NCBI GenBank assembly: GCA_015179025.1
Contig: WHUX01000029.1
Span: 248,001 to 312,000, forward strand
Origin: Terfezia claveryi
Lineage: Eukaryota > Ascomycota > Pezizomycetes > Pezizales > Pezizaceae
Direction: 5' to 3'
Length of the DNA stretch: 64,000 bases
Positions 11,207 to 23,820 of this stretch are shown one piece after another. The notes under the pieces are model-generated. The model searched no databases. It was not told where the DNA came from and saw nothing but the letters and a program-made list of their open reading frames with translations. Position 1 is the first letter of the stretch. Each line of letters begins with the position of its first letter. The position numbers and the translations under genes were made by a program.

Positions 11207-12810
11207 TTTGACACAACGGGACGTGTTCAGGTGGGTGGTTGAGAGCCGCTGTGATAAATCAGTGAAAAGCGACAGGGATTGCGACAGCCTCGGGAGGCCA
11301 TCGAATCAAGTTCAGCGAAGAGCACACGCGGGTTTCACAGTTTTAAAGCATAGGTACCCATCAGGTACAAGATTTGAAAAAGCTCAATGAATTAAAAACA
11401 CAAAACGCCAAGTTGAAAGCCCCAGCTGGTGTGATTATATGGCCACAGCAGCCCGAAGTAGTTGTATTCCCAGCTTCGAATAAAGCTCCACCCATTTTGA
11501 TCCTAGAAACCCAGATGTGCTCAAAAAAAGGTACCTCTAATCCGCTGATACATATGGCCATAGACAGATTTAAAGAAATGTCGTTCTCAACGTGCCATGC
11601 ACGACTGAAACCACCGACTCCATCTCCACTATTTGTGCCTTGCCCCCTCTCCGAAATTCGTGCGTCGTGATATTGGCTATTTATGCGGTTGTATTGGGGT
11701 TCATCTAAAGCACCCGTCAATATCAACTGGCTTTTGTGAAGTGGTATTATGAACTGACCTTTCTCTTGCCACCGGTCAAGGTAACGTTGACGAAACGACG
11801 GGTGTACCTATTCCCTCACAGAGTCAGCAAAACACCCTACCCCAGCTAGGCCTAGCCACAGATATCACATACAAGATCCTCTTCTTCGCACGTCCCTTAG
11901 GGGACTTGGGCTTCTCTTGCTTCTCAACCTATACCATCCACCTCGCATCAGCTTCATATTTCTCCTCTAGCAGTTCCCCCTCGCACACAAAATAGACTGA
12001 TTCGGAGTGTCGGTATGCCGTACCTTTGGGGTTTGAGACTTGACTTTTCCGGCACGAGCCAAGGATCCGTGAACTTTTCCCATATTTGCGGTTGCGTTGA
12101 AAGTTGCTTAAGCTGCGCTGTTTGGCGATGTCTAGATAATCAAAGAATTGTCAACGCCCAGTCCAAACTTGTGGTATATCATGCAATCGATGGAGGGGGT
12201 AATACCTATTAGCGATACGTTTGGCTGATAGCGATTCGACGGCTCTTTGGTGTGAATCGTGCCTCATCCATGGTCGCGTAGTGACGGTTAGGGTTGGCCC
12301 TCTGGCACGCCACACGTGGCGTCTCAGTAAAGTCCCGTACGCTTACTTTTGTTCATTCATTATTAGGTAAAAATGTAAAGTTTTAAAAAATAAACGAAAG
12401 AAAATAATAATATAGAGTTCTAGTTACTGTTTTACTGTCAAGGAGGATACAGAGCCTTCCTTCCAGAACGTATCATTCAGACCTCTCTTTACAAAAGATG
12501 TGCTGTAAGCTGGTGATGACAAGATTCGATTTATTTGTGGTAGACAACACACTGTGGCAACTCTCCACATATGTTGTTGAGTATGTAGTCTGGTTGGCAC
12601 AATCCCCTCCGTGTAAATTGTTTAGTCTGACTCGTTGAACCGAGGGACGGAACTTGACGCTGCCTTCTTCCAAACGTTTATATATAACTCTTGGGATCTT
12701 ATCACTATCCACTACTCGGAGGGAGACGAGCACACCTACCCTACCTTGGTTCTTTGCTATCTAAATAAACTGCTGCGAACCTCACATAGCTTCCCTGTAG
12801 CAAACTGATA
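11207..12810. other. spacer upstream of peroxiredoxin
   Basis: Divergent promoter region between the phosphatase and the peroxiredoxin. I recognise no protein in it; short ORFs at 11361-11726 and 12473-12733 have no motif. A copy of the TAGTCTGG motif lies at 12586-12611. 12370-12420 is very A-rich. Confidence 0.5.
12586..12611 (+). repeat. extended TAGTCTGGTTGGCAC motif
   Basis: The full terminus TAGTCTGGTTGGCAC is followed by AATCCCCTCCG. It matches the extended copies at 3496 and 31092. I see no clear flanking duplication. Confidence 0.6.
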
Positions 12811-13555
12811 ATGCAACTCCAATCCGGCGACAAATTTCCAGAAGACGTTAGATTCGAGTAAGCTTTGCTCATAAACAGCATTTTCTGTAACTACGGTCTT
12901 CAAGAGGGCTAACGACTACTTTCCCACAGCTACGTCCCTTACGAAGCGGAAGATAGTGACCTCACGAAATGCGGTATTCCAACAGTTTACAATGCCTCAA
13001 AAGAATGGGCGGATAAAAAGGTTGTCTTGTTTGCGGTTCCAGGTCAGTTCAATTTGCCGCAGTAGCTCTATGTAATGTGGTCCTGATGCGGTAAAACTAG
13101 GCGCTTTCACACCTGGATGTCAAGGCACTCATTTACCTGGATTTATAAAGAACTATACGGAGTTCAAGACGAGGGGAATAGACATCATTGCGGTGATAGC
13201 CTATGACTCTGCATTTGTCATGTATGACACTCCTCGCACTCTTGGTTGTTGTTGCATTATTATTAACGCTAGATAGGGCTGCCTGGGGGAAGGCTAACAA
13301 AGTTTTCAATCAGAAGATTCTGTTTCTCAGTGATCCAGGTGCGGCATTCAGCAAATCGATTAGCTGGAACAATGGGGTACAGGCGGCGAGATACGCCATT
13401 GCGCTAGATAAAGGTGTCGTAGTCTACGCCGGGAGGGACGAAAGGGGGAAATTCGATGTGAGACGAAAGGGCAAGACGTTCCCTAGCTTGTGCGGTCTAC
13501 TGACTTTCATTTATATTAGAATTCCTCTGCAGATACTGTTTTAAGGAAACTGTAG
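12811..13555 (+). CDS. atypical 2-Cys peroxiredoxin (Asp f 3 / PMP20 / Ahp1 type)
   Basis: Thiol peroxidase that reduces hydroperoxides with thioredoxin. Exons 12811-12857, 12930-13042, 13101-13221, 13277-13457 and 13520-13555 join to 165 residues, the usual length. PGAFTPGC carries the peroxidatic Cys60. Cys30 in [19 protein letters not shown] sits where fungal homologues have their second conserved cysteine. Further family blocks are [25 protein letters not shown] and the tail [10 protein letters not shown]. The open frame alone runs into unrelated residues after GKFD; splicing GTGAGA..TTAG restores the family tail. The C-terminal RKL is not a canonical peroxisomal SKL-type signal, so a cytosolic location is at least as likely. 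Confidence 0.92.
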
Positions 13556-13826
13556 TAGTACAACCGGTGTCAGAGAGCTATTTGGATTCCAACCATGGGC
13601 CACTAATATTCCCATTTCTTGTCTCGATTTCGGATCTAGGCTCACTTAGTATATTATTGATGGAACATCTGCCTGGAAGTCTACCTACCTAATTGGCCTG
13701 GGCATGCGAATGGTACGGAGCGAGACTGGGATGGCATTACTGTATGAGCTGGAACTTACCAAAGATTTATAATAAGTCCTCGGCAACTGGCTAATTTTAC
13801 ACTTATTTTTTTTTTTTCGTGAAGAG

Positions 13827-14186
13827 TTATATTTGCCCGCTGCCTTGGGACTTTATGCATGCTGGGCTGGCTATTGCACTATGAACAATACTTTCCTCAA
13901 AACCGAAAGAAAGGAGAGTATTTTCGGGGCTGGCTTGGTTTATAGGGATTACCTTTATCCTAACAGAATGGAATGGAATATATAAGTGCTGTTTGACCTC
14001 ATCTTCTTCAGCCCATTGCTCACACAGACTGGAAAAGCCCCATTCTCCAGGGCTCCCATCATCGACATTTACGACCGTGGGAACTTTGGGAACAAGTAGG
14101 CTCAGAAGCCGCGCTTGATGAATGGAAATCAATGGGCCTGCCGGGGAAACATAGTAATTCACATCAGGATCGGCCATGGCAGTCAA
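13827..14186 (-). CDS. hypothetical protein, 119 aa
   Basis: Uninterrupted frame. The first 70 residues have plausible protein composition (VPTVVNVDDGSPGEWGFSSL, then CEQWAEEDEVKQ); the second half is less convincing and may be an intron read through. No domain, signal peptide or membrane segment was recognised. It could be a fragment of a decayed gene. Confidence 0.3.
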   Translation of the reverse strand: MTAMADPDVNYYVSPAGPLISIHQARLLSLLVPKVPTVVNVDDGSPGEWGFSSLCEQWAEEDEVKQHLYIPFHSVRIKVIPINQASPENTLLSFGFEESIVHSAIASPACIKSQGSGQI

Positions 14187-14228
14187 AGTATGCTAAGCAG
14201 AACGTTATAAGGTGGTTTACTATCCAGA

Positions 14229-14256
14229 TACGAGTGTAGTCTGGTTGGTACGAGTG
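14229..14256 (+). mobile_element. micro-insertion with 8-bp target duplication
   Basis: TACGAGTG (14229-14236 and 14249-14256) flanks the 12-nt insert TAGTCTGGTTGG. Confidence 0.7.
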
Positions 14257-15089
14257 GACAATTTCTGATCTTATATAGGAAGTGTGGGTTGAGGAACCGG
14301 CTTTGAGGAAGGTCCAAGACGTTCTCTTCTATAAAGCATCGGAAGCGGATATGTCCTTGGAGCTATGGGTTGTTATGGCGATTCCCAATAACATTCAGGA
14401 AAAATACCAGTGATACAAGGGCGATTATAATCGTCTGATATGTTTGCGCATGCGTGCGCCAATTGATTACTTAAAATACTTGGTACAAAGCTTGGTTTCG
14501 AGCGTTCTTGGAGGGTGGGAGTAATTATCTATACACCACCTGGTATTGGTATTTTGTTATGGCGCTTCGGAATAGATTGAGGGGTTGTATAATTTTCTGA
14601 GTAGATTTGCTAAATTATCACACAATAATATATATTAGACTATATATCGGCATGTATATTGTCGGCAATAAACGGCATCGCAATTTACTCCTTTCCACCG
14701 TGTGACTCACTTGCGTATCCCGTACGTGGAACCAGGCTGTAGGTAGGGTAAGGGTTGAGTTTGTTTCAGTCATACAGCCTGTGAGTGCTATAAGAGATAG
14801 CTAGTGTCCACTTTTTTCCTCTCTTCTCCTTCTCTTCTCTTTATGTTTGCTTGGGTTCTGGGCACCAGAAACCAGACAACTACAGCCATTAAGCAAGGTT
14901 TGTACAACTGTGGCACAGGCTGAACTTTACTGCTAAGTCAGGCTTACTTTATTGCTTACTCAGCAATCTGCCTCCAGCACAGCCATAAAGATAAATTTGA
15001 TTTGCAACCATCTTGCAACCTACCTGAAATACCAGCTGCAAGAGTACAAACTTGCTTTCACTTATTCCTTCATCCAGCTCCCAGCAAGT

Positions 15090-15186
15090 ACTCTTTAAGA
15101 AGCACTCCTTAAGAAGCAACTCCTTAAGAAGCAACTCCTTAAGAAGCAACTCCTCAAGAAGCAACTCTTTAAGAAGCACTCTTCAA
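15090..15186 (+). repeat. 15-bp minisatellite, about six units
   Basis: The unit TCCTTAAGAAGCAAC is repeated in tandem with minor variants, about 165 bp before the DUF262 start codon. It may be transcribed in the 5' leader. Confidence 0.85.
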
Positions 15187-15350
15187 GAGCCCACTTCAAG
15201 GTCTGCCCACCACACAAGGACTTTCCCCAGTACATTACAGTCTGTTCACTTTGCAGGCATCCTCAAAGGGCACAACTAGACCTTTGTACTGTCATTGACT
15301 TTGCGGAGCCCCTTTACTTTCTTTGCGAGCGCCTTTTGCATCATCGCATC

Positions 15351-17623
15351 ATGGCTCGCGGACGCCCTGCGGTCAAAGTCGAAGCTGAAATTGAGGAGTT
15401 TGAGGCCGCAAACGACTCCGACGAGGAAGAAGAGGAGGACGATGTTGAAGATAATCCAGATGACTATATCCCACCGAACAAATTGGAGCAGTGGGTGTCC
15501 TTGTTTAGTTTAACATGTAGTGCGTATTGTCTAATGAGTGTAATTACAACAGATGCAATTGGGCTAGGCGCACGATTGCAGAGCTCAGCGAAATGATGGA
15601 AACACCATGGCTTGTACTTGACCCGGACTACCAGCGAAACGTGGTGTGGTCCAATGATAGGATGTCGAGGCTCATTGGGTCGTTAATGTCGAATTATTAC
15701 GTTCCGCCGTTGATCTTCAACGTCAAGAAGGTAGCCACTGAGAACGGTTCGCTGAGATATCAGAGTACGTCAGAGACTGGTCATGATAAGGCCATGCTCA
15801 AGCAGCGTGGGACATCTTATCCAATTTGTTTCTGCAACGGCGCTGGCTTGTTTAGGATAAATTCTAACGCACGTGATTTTAGGAATTTGTATTGATGGGA
15901 AGCAGCGCCTTTCCTCTATCAAAGCCTTTGTCAAAGGCGAGATTCCATGTCTTGATAACAGAAAGCGAAAATGGTGGTACTGTGAAGGAGACGGGAGGGG
16001 GAAACGCAAGCTTTTGAGCGATGCATGGAAAGATCATTTCCAGAGTCTCGAAATGCTGTGTGTTGAGTACAACGAGCTCAAACTTGAACAGGAGGAAGAA
16101 CTGTTTGCCAGGGTTCAAATGGGTATGGAGCTTAGGCCCGCTGAAAAGCTGAAGGCTAGGAGTGGGGAATGGCAAAAGTTCACTATTGAGGTGGAGAATC
16201 AGTATCCGGATTTGATGGCCAGTCAGTTACCCTGAAACCACTCACCGCAGCCTTATGCTAACGTATCCACCCAGAAATTGACAACAAACGCGGTCGCGCA
16301 TTTCAGACTCTATTAACAACGTTCAAGATCATCCTCACGGATGATGACAACCCTGTCTACTCGACAGGCGCTAGTACCCTTGGTCCATTCTTGGAGAAAC
16401 CCCAGCTTTTGGATGAGTCTTTCAAAAAATTAGTACACCGGATCTTCGTGGCGTATTATAAAGTTTTCAAGGGACACCCGCATGTTTTTGAGAACAACAA
16501 TTACCGGCACTCTGTCAAATTTGCTCCTATCGAGTTCACTGGTGTTGCCTTGTTGATCCACAGACACCCAGATAGATCTACTGGTCTTCTAGCTGGAGAC
16601 ATCAAGCGTATGAGAGAGGTACTCAGGGAACAGAGACAGGAGTTGAGAAGTAACTCCACTACTTTTAAGGCAATAGTGGCGTACATAGACAACTTGGAGC
16701 AATACAGAGGTGGCCAGGGGGTTCTTCCTATAGATGAAGACAAACAAGGGGAACCAGACGATCCTCAGGATGGTGATTATGAAGGGGGCCGCGAAAAAAA
16801 ACCAACGACACCCAAGTCAAATAGAATTTCCTTACCTCCGCCACCAGGAACGGCTAGCTCTTCAGGCACACGGAGAGGCACGAGCAAAGGAGCTGGAAAG
16901 AAGAATAATAGCGCTCGTAATAGCTCTACTGGGGGCAGCGCTACCACCAGTATTAATGCTACCAGACCAGCTGTCCCAACTTTTGCACCGCCCACCGCGC
17001 CATTGGCATACCGGGAGAAGGAGCGACGGAAACAGCAGGAGCAGCTACAGCAGCAGATAGAACCTCCCAGTTCTGCTCCTGTTGCCCCAATGTCCCGCTA
17101 CAATAATGCTCTAGGAGATTACAAATTGCGATCGAGCTACACCGGAAGTGGTGGTCGGCCCGAGCCACCATATGCAACTGGTGCAAATCGGGTAGCTGCT
17201 CCAACCTCCTCTAGCTTCAAGGCTATCAATGCACCTAGTCCATTTCTGCCTGATTTAGATGCTGATGTATCGTATAATCAGAGGAAACGTAGGAGAGATG
17301 GGGAAGAATTTTTGGAGGATTTAGATTTGGAATTCACGGCCTCAAGGCGGCCATTGTATGGGAGGGAACAACAACAGGGTTATCAGGATGATGGGGATGA
17401 TGTTGTTATGTATGGGTATCGAGAGATGGGGAGGAGTGATGGAAGAGGAAGTAATAGTAATGGAAATAATAATGGGCCGAGGTCGTATTCTCGAGGAGGT
17501 TATAGGGGAAGGGGTGGGATGAGAGGACCTAGCTCTGGACCTGGGCGGAGGGTCAAGGAGGAAAGAGGTATCGGTGGTGGGAGGAGAGGGCCGCAATATG
17601 GACCGTTCACGATGGAAGATTGA
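15351..17623 (+). CDS. DUF262 (GmrSD-type) domain protein with RGG-rich tail
   Basis: Exons 15351-15490, 15553-15764, 15883-16221 and 16275-17623 join to 679 residues. The N terminus is highly acidic (Glu/Asp runs, residues 14-41). The DUF262 core follows: LDPDYQRNVVW near residue 70, the YVPPLIFNVKK strand, then ICIDGKQRLSSIKAF near residue 120, the equivalent of the DGQQR motif. A helical region follows to about residue 350. The rest is low-complexity Ser/Pro/Gly with GRGG and RGG repeats typical of nucleic-acid binding tails. DUF262 is best known from prokaryotic GmrSD restriction systems. Fungal copies are chromosomal genes of unknown function, and I do not infer nuclease activity. Confidence 0.87.
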
Positions 17624-18017
17624 GAGCTCTTGTTTGGGCAAACTCAATTGTTATCGGGATATTTTTAACGGTCAACAAAATATCGGCAACTGCGTGGTGG
17701 ATTCTCGATGGCTTTTTCTCAGTGGATAATGGTCTCCCTTCTCATCTTCTGCTCTGAGGCAACCACAAATTTTTTTTTTGATTATCTATAAAAGACCTTG
17801 TATTTTCTAAAGTTTATTGAAGGTAGTTAAGCGAATATGCTTGAAGCGTGTGGAGGAGTCCGAGTATGTATGTAATATACATCCCAAATTGACCACCTCT
17901 TTTCCATCTGTGTACAAAACCGTCAACAATTGGCAAAGGAAATACCCATCTATACGTCTAGGTTTGCCAATTCCATCCCTCCAGGTTGGCATGTTCTAGA
18001 CTAGACCCTCCCCTCGC
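17624..18017. other. convergent 3' intergenic region
   Basis: Short spacer between the DUF262 stop and the POP1 stop. T-rich around 17770. Nothing else seen. Confidence 0.5.
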
Positions 18018-20927
18018 TCAAATAAGCTCCCACCTTGCCAACCTCCCCACCGACTCTCCCACATCCCTCACCACACAAACTCTACCCACCGCCCCCTTCT
18101 GCTCCCCCGTCCTGGCATCCGCCATCCACTCCCCGAAAACCCTCGAAAACGCCAAACTCGCAATCCCCATTCCCCTCCCCTCCTTCAAATTAAAATTCCC
18201 GCTCGAAACAAACCCAATCAAGTCCTCTTCTCCAGGCACAGCAGGGTACCCTTCCATTCCTGGTTGCAATAGCGGTTTTTGTAGCTCGGCCCTGAGCGGG
18301 GGAAGGAGTGCTACTCTGTGGCAGCGGGATGCGCCTGGATCCACCGGCTTATGCGATACAAATTCATGGCCCGCAGAATCTTCGGCGAGGCTCATATCCT
18401 TCAACGCATTCTTTTTCCGATATCGGAATTTCGAGTCCTCATACTTTTCGTGGCTATCTAGCAAGTCTTTCCACCCTTCACGGATTTTCCTCGCGAGGGG
18501 ATCACGCCCTGCATGGGACTTGCTGGGGAGTCGGTAGATCCTTGCTCTGGGCTCTGGGGTACCACGGTGGAGGTATACCATTTTGACAGAGAATAGTGAT
18601 TTTGCGAGGGTTTCTTGTGAGAGTACCGAGAGGGGAAGTTGAATGGGGATATGTGGGGAGAAGAGGAGAGGGGCTATAAGAGAAGTGGGGATGTTCCAAG
18701 GCGAGGATGGGGAGTGGAAATGAGTGGCAGTATCTTGTGAGTTTAAGGTCGTTATGGATGATGCTGGGATAATAGGGGGCGGAATTTGGCCTGCAGGGGG
18801 AATAGAGGCATCATCGTGGTTCATGGAACCAGTTGTTGGCCCAGAGAAGGTGAATATAGCGTTATGAGGTTGAGCGGGGACGGTAGATAAAGGCTTGGTG
18901 GCTACCTTCGTTTTCTGCTCTTTTGCAACCAGAGCGATGAGATGTTCCCAATCACACCAGGCACCTTGCCCCAGCTCACCTTTTCTCCCCTCCCCAAGGT
19001 CTACACTCCCCCACGCCGTGCGTTTCTGCTTTGGCCTCTTCTCCCAGATTTGTTCCCTTACTGCAGCTTTTCTTCCTTCCTCTTCTAACCCCGCTCTAGT
19101 TCCTGGGAAGTCGTCAGGAAATGAACCAATTGCGTTCTCATACTGAATCTGGTTGCTCTCGCTTATGCCGCCGAATCGTACACCTGGGAGATTAACAAGT
19201 GAATACCATACTGGCAACACCCATTTCCATGGTAGTATGACTGTCCAGCTGCCAATAGCATTAGATGTTGATACAGAGAATTTCTTATTGTGAGAAGGGA
19301 CCGCCGAGGGTTCACGGTTGGTGAGAAGGATGATCGGAATATATGGATCTGTAGAAAGGGCTTCGGGCAACTGGCCTGGCATAGCTTCTGATTTTCGTTG
19401 ATTGATTTTCTTTTGGGAGTCCTGTGCACGAACGGAGGCCGATCTCGCTTCTCGTGAGAAGAGGGCAGGTGGGGATTGTGTCCAGTCGGGTGGCCAAGTA
19501 GAAAGTACTGAGAAGAGCTTGTTTGTTGATTCTTCGTGTTCTTGTTCCGAAAGTCGGGGCAAGCGGGGTGGAAAGGCAATTCGCGGGTCTATGATGTTGA
19601 AAGCGAGAAACGCCCCCGGTGGTAGTGATGAAGGGTTTGTGAGAAAACGGAGATTTTCCCAAACACCTTCAGGAGTGTCAGAACTTGTCGGCTTTTCCCT
19701 GGGCTGAAGACAGGCAAGTAGAGCATTTGTGGCGGCCGGCCCAGTCACTTCGAGGCTGCCAAGTTCGAAACGGAGGTCTTCCGATGTAATGGATGGGTAT
19801 GACTTGGATACCGAGAGGATTGTCATCCATAATTGGAAAAAAGCGGATGGATGTACTCTGATCAGTATGCTGCGGTGGCTTTTCTTTTTCTTAGACTCAG
19901 GTTCACTGGCAGTTTTGATTGACGGACGACACCAGAGTAAGAGTATAGGCGCGATTGGCTTAGTGGGATATCCACCCTTTTCAAAAACCCAACCCCGCCA
20001 GCTTCTCCTACCCTTTCGTATAGCACCTTTCGCAGCAGCTAGTTCTGCGTCCTCTGTGCCCAATATCTCGTGAAGCATACCCGCAAGCTCTTTTTCCTTT
20101 CCTTTCACCAATATTATTCCGTAATAAGAATGGTCCCAGGCAACAGCCCCCCGCAAAGTGCATGACCTATGGGTTGGTCTGTAGCTTTTTTCAGTAGGTG
20201 ATTCGGCAATCGCATATCTCCACCTATTTACCATATGTGCACGCTTTGCGTGCCAGATGTGGGTCGGTAGCCACGTCTTCTCTTTTTGACGTTTCCGAAA
20301 CTTGGATTTCGTTGCTGGAGGGGCACGGAGAGCGTTCTCGAGTGGCCCCTCATCGTGAAAAGATTTCTCTTTCTCTCTTCCTTCGTCTCGCTTTGCCTTC
20401 TTCTGGGAAAGGGCATGGAGTCGCTTTGCAGTTTCAACGCGAAGTCGCATATGAGGCGTCAATTTCCGCCGACGTGATGTTATCGTAGGGGTATTATCAT
20501 CAGCCATTTCCTTTGCATGCCGGGCCCTTAGTCTTTTGGGAACTCGCTTGACATTATGGCTCGCTGTCCTCCGCCGCATAGACCTTGGAACACTCTGAAA
20601 GGCTCGTTTCTTGTTGGCATGTCTGGATATTGTTTAGTTGAGACGGCACGGCACACTCATGAACGGAATTCTCTACCTTGAGTTGGAAATGGCATCCTCC
20701 AAGGCTCTTATCTCGAATTCCCTTGACTTGACGAAAGAATTGATGTTAAGTTGTCCGCCATTGAGCCCAGCTTCTGTTGATTGCACGGCGATGGCCCGAG
20801 CATCCTGAATCTTAAGCCGCTTTCGGCCATGCGCCAGATTATTGGCTCCTCTTTGCGAGGATGTGCCAGATGTTGTTTTTGCGGGGGGACCGCGTTTTCG
20901 AGGATTTGCGGTATTTGGGGGAGACAT
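18018..20927 (-). CDS. POP1: RNase P / RNase MRP protein subunit Pop1
   Basis: Largest protein subunit of nuclear RNase P and RNase MRP (tRNA 5' maturation and rRNA processing). Two exons on minus, 20927-20677 and 20622-18018, joined by a 54-nt intron, give 951 residues. The start MSPPNTANPRKRG is chosen because the upstream in-frame extension has no family character. N-terminal POP1 blocks: NSFVKSREFEIRALEDAI, RAFQSVPRSMRRRTASHN, VKRVPKRLRARHAKEMADDN and WLPTHIWHAKRAHMVNRW. The POPLD block is near residues 560-620 (LPVWYSLVNLPGVRFGG, then SFPDDFPGTRAG). The basic N terminus and Gly-rich C terminus fit the family. Confidence 0.96.
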
Positions 20928-22305
20928 TTCATATCTTCTTTCATTTGCTTGCAGACAGCAAGTTGAGATGTCTACGGAGAATTGTTGTTCCAGAAGCTTG
21001 GCAGGCCCTGGGACAATCCTATCCACCTTTTACCGTGTTGCTATATAGTACTACCGGGAAAACTGGTGAATAAGACTCCTTGTCTGTATCTTTGCTCTTT
21101 CCTTTTTGTGGTAGGCGCGTTACTAGTTGTGGGCAGATAGCGTCCTTGACTCTGATTTTGAAAGTATGATTCAGATACAGACAAGGGGTCTTATTCACCA
21201 GTTTTCTCGGTAATACATAGCTATAGGCTACGTATTTACAAAGTTTGTACACATGTACAGTACGGTAAATACTGTACTCATATACCTGACACCAACCTGA
21301 ATGTGGGGCACTCATAAACTGGATCCTATGTCTGGAGATGCTAATGTATTAGCGAGACTGGTATAGTAAATTCAGACAAATTTCAACGTCGGTGCAGCTT
21401 CGGATTGAGGCAGGCAAACATCGGACTAGTATCATTTAAAGATCAGGGTAATGATGATATTAAGCTAGGTAAACTGATGAGCCTTGGTAAGTTTTCAAGT
21501 ATGGTAACAAAATCCCCATTGGTTTACCTAGTGTGTCCGCATGTTAATACCGAAGGCAGCTGTGATACGAATGCTCTGCTTGTACTTCGGCTTCTTCTCC
21601 GCTTCCCATTTTATTGTTTACAAGTAAACTTGACTTTATATATTCCCCCCCAAAAAAAACCTACTCCAAGTCATTTTGGCTGTATATTTGCTGTTTCTTT
21701 GCCTAGAAACTGTAAATGCTTGTTAGATAATATGTTCAATATTTCTATATTAAATATCTAAAAATACTTCGATAGGCAAGCCAGACAGCGAGAGTCATAT
21801 TTCCAACTGGGTACGACACCTTCAACACCCGCAGCCGATTATCTTGTTGTATTCCAATGTTTAATATACTAAGTATGTTGAAGTGCTCCCGAAACTGGTT
21901 ATGCATTGGGATCTGTATGGGAACTTGTTACTGTCGACGATGATAAGCCCGGGGTAGATAGGGTTAGGTATGTGCCAGAGCTAATTTTTATGATATCAAT
22001 ACTGAATCAAATATAATGGCTCTAGCATGTAGAGAAATCCAATTCATGAGCTAGAAAAAAGACATCGAAATGAGAAACTGCAATATAGCAACTAATCCTC
22101 TCTACCAATCCGATGTCCCCAAATTGCTCACGCCATACCACTTAGCAAAGAAAAAACATTTCCCAGAATGTGATGCTCATCCAGATACGCCATCTAGTAT
22201 TCATAAGCCTAGCCGCCTAGATGCCACAAGGACTACATGTTTGTCATTCTAACCCCCCCCCCCCCGACCCCCCTCTTTCAAACTAGCATAGGCTCTCATC
22301 CGAAT
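20928..22305. other. spacer with MITE copy 1
   Basis: POP1 upstream region and 3' flank of UBC13. Contains the 157-bp MITE at 21054-21210 and a C-rich run at 22253-22265. No gene seen. Confidence 0.5.
21052..21212. mobile_element. 157-bp MITE, copy 1 (TA target site)
   Basis: The element 21054-21210 starts CCGGGAAAACTGGTGAATAA and ends with its near-perfect inverted copy, giving terminal inverted repeats of about 38 bp. A TA dinucleotide flanks each side (21052-21053, 21211-21212), as for Tc1/mariner-class insertion. A second copy of identical length lies at 49900-50056. Confidence 0.9.
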
Positions 22306-22962
22306 TTAGACCATAGCATGAGTTCGAGTCCACTCCCGAGCTGAAAATGATTATTTTAGAAAACAAACTGAATTTAAAGTCGATTTGGTATCTTACCTGT
22401 TTCGATGGCTGCTTTTTCATCTTCCTTCCATCTCTGTGCAACATCATTTGCCAAAGGATCATCCGGGTTCGGTGCCCCTAGCAAAGCTTGGATGCTCAAG
22501 AGGATGGTACGTATTTGCAGTGCTGGCGACCAGTTGGTCTTCAGTACATCTAAGCAGATGCGCCCGAGCTTGTCAATGTTCGGGTGATAAATTTTAGTTA
22601 GAAATCGAATCTTAGGAGGGCTCATTGGATAATCTTCTGGGAGAAAAAGTTCCAACCGGAATATTCCCTCTGTGGAAAGGAAAAAAGAATATTTAGTTAA
22701 ACAATAACATATTAAATCGTGGAATTTTTAAAGTCGATACGGAGGTGAGACGCTACCTTCATACGGCGAGGAGGCAGGGCCGTGAATGGTCACATCAAAA
22801 TATCGGAGGTTGTCTTCATGGGGTGTTGCATTGATTCCGGGGACCCTGATCAGCGAGCAACGACCATTAGTTGTTGGTTCATCGGAAGAGAGAGGTAAGC
22901 CCTTACGGGTCGGCAACCAAGCGTTCTGTTTCTTTGATAATGCGCTTCGGTAAGGCAGCCAT
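22306..22962 (-). CDS. UBC13: ubiquitin-conjugating enzyme E2 Ubc13
   Basis: E2 that, with a UEV partner (Mms2 type), builds K63-linked ubiquitin chains in DNA damage tolerance. Exons on minus: 22962-22907, 22845-22757, 22669-22397, 22340-22306; 150 residues. The start [19 protein letters not shown] is diagnostic. HPN at 77-79 and catalytic Cys87 in [12 protein letters not shown] are in the standard positions. The last exon encodes [11 protein letters not shown] and is reached through a 56-nt intron. Reading the open frame without splicing would give a false GKIPNRL end. Confidence 0.96.
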
Positions 22963-23820
22963 CTCGTGCAGAGTATTTACGCTGAGCTATGTAGTCTTTG
23001 GTGGAGGGGGAGGGATTAGCCGAGAAGCGAAGCTAATAGGAGGGGGGGTGGGGAGAGTATTTGTGGGAGGGGGTGGAGGATTAGAAGGTCCTGTGGATAT
23101 CGTAACCTACACCTGACTGTAGTCCTCTTTCTCTTAGATTTTCTTCTGCTTTAGGGGCGTTGGTGTAATGTCTGTGAGGGAGAAACGAGCTGTGACCCTG
23201 AAGTCCGGTGGAATTGTTACTGGTGATCTGATGCCGATAAGATCAGCACCTTTGTAGGGCTGTCTAAGTGCTGTCGAATGTCACCCAAGGAAGAGAACTA
23301 GGAGGTATGGAACACGAGACGAGCGAGCGGTTGCGTCAAATGAATCCCGATGGAAGGGAGCACGCGAGACGACTATTATTTAGCATGTTGTGTGGAGTAG
23401 CTGTGACTTAAGTACTGCGTGGGGCTGGTGGAGTCCAATAGCAGCTTACTAAGAGATCAATCACGAGCCAGGCAACTCGTTCTCCCTGTCGTCCAGTCGA
23501 TCAACTTTGTCGCCGCGAACATACGTATCTGTAGTCTGCGTATCTGTATATATGAGCCTTATGAGATGTTTTATTTTTTGTAGTCGTGAGCCTTCTAAGA
23601 AGTTCAAGTAATTGAGACGAGCTTGGCGATTCGGTATCAATTCATTCCCGCGCGAGCGAGCCCGAGACTTCATCGTGGCGCTAGTGACGCTGACTGCCAC
23701 CGTTGAGGCAGCCTGTTTCGAGGAACGCAGTCGCAATAAAGCCTAGGGCTCCTGAGAATGCGCCAGAGGCGTCCAGCCTGATTGTTTTGAGATACCGAAC
23801 CATCAAAGACCTCAGTAACC
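22963..23820. other. divergent promoter region of UBC13 and MTC5
   Basis: 858 bp between two divergent start codons. The part near UBC13 has purine-rich G tracts (22990-23080). No gene or RNA recognised. Confidence 0.5.

Larger units (their letters stand above)
13556..15350. other. spacer between peroxiredoxin and DUF262 gene
   Basis: Contains the weak minus-strand ORF above, a micro-insertion at 14229-14256 and a 15-bp minisatellite at 15090-15186. A plus-strand stretch at 14281-14413 reads EVWVEEPALRKVQDVLFYKA onward to SLELWVVMAIPNNIQEKYQ and a stop without an ATG. It is protein-like and follows an AG acceptor, so it may be a remnant exon. I see no complete gene. Confidence 0.4.

Noticed and set aside
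17342..17647. Ile/Pro-rich 101-residue minus ORF
   Set aside because: Antisense of the RGG-rich tail of the DUF262 gene.
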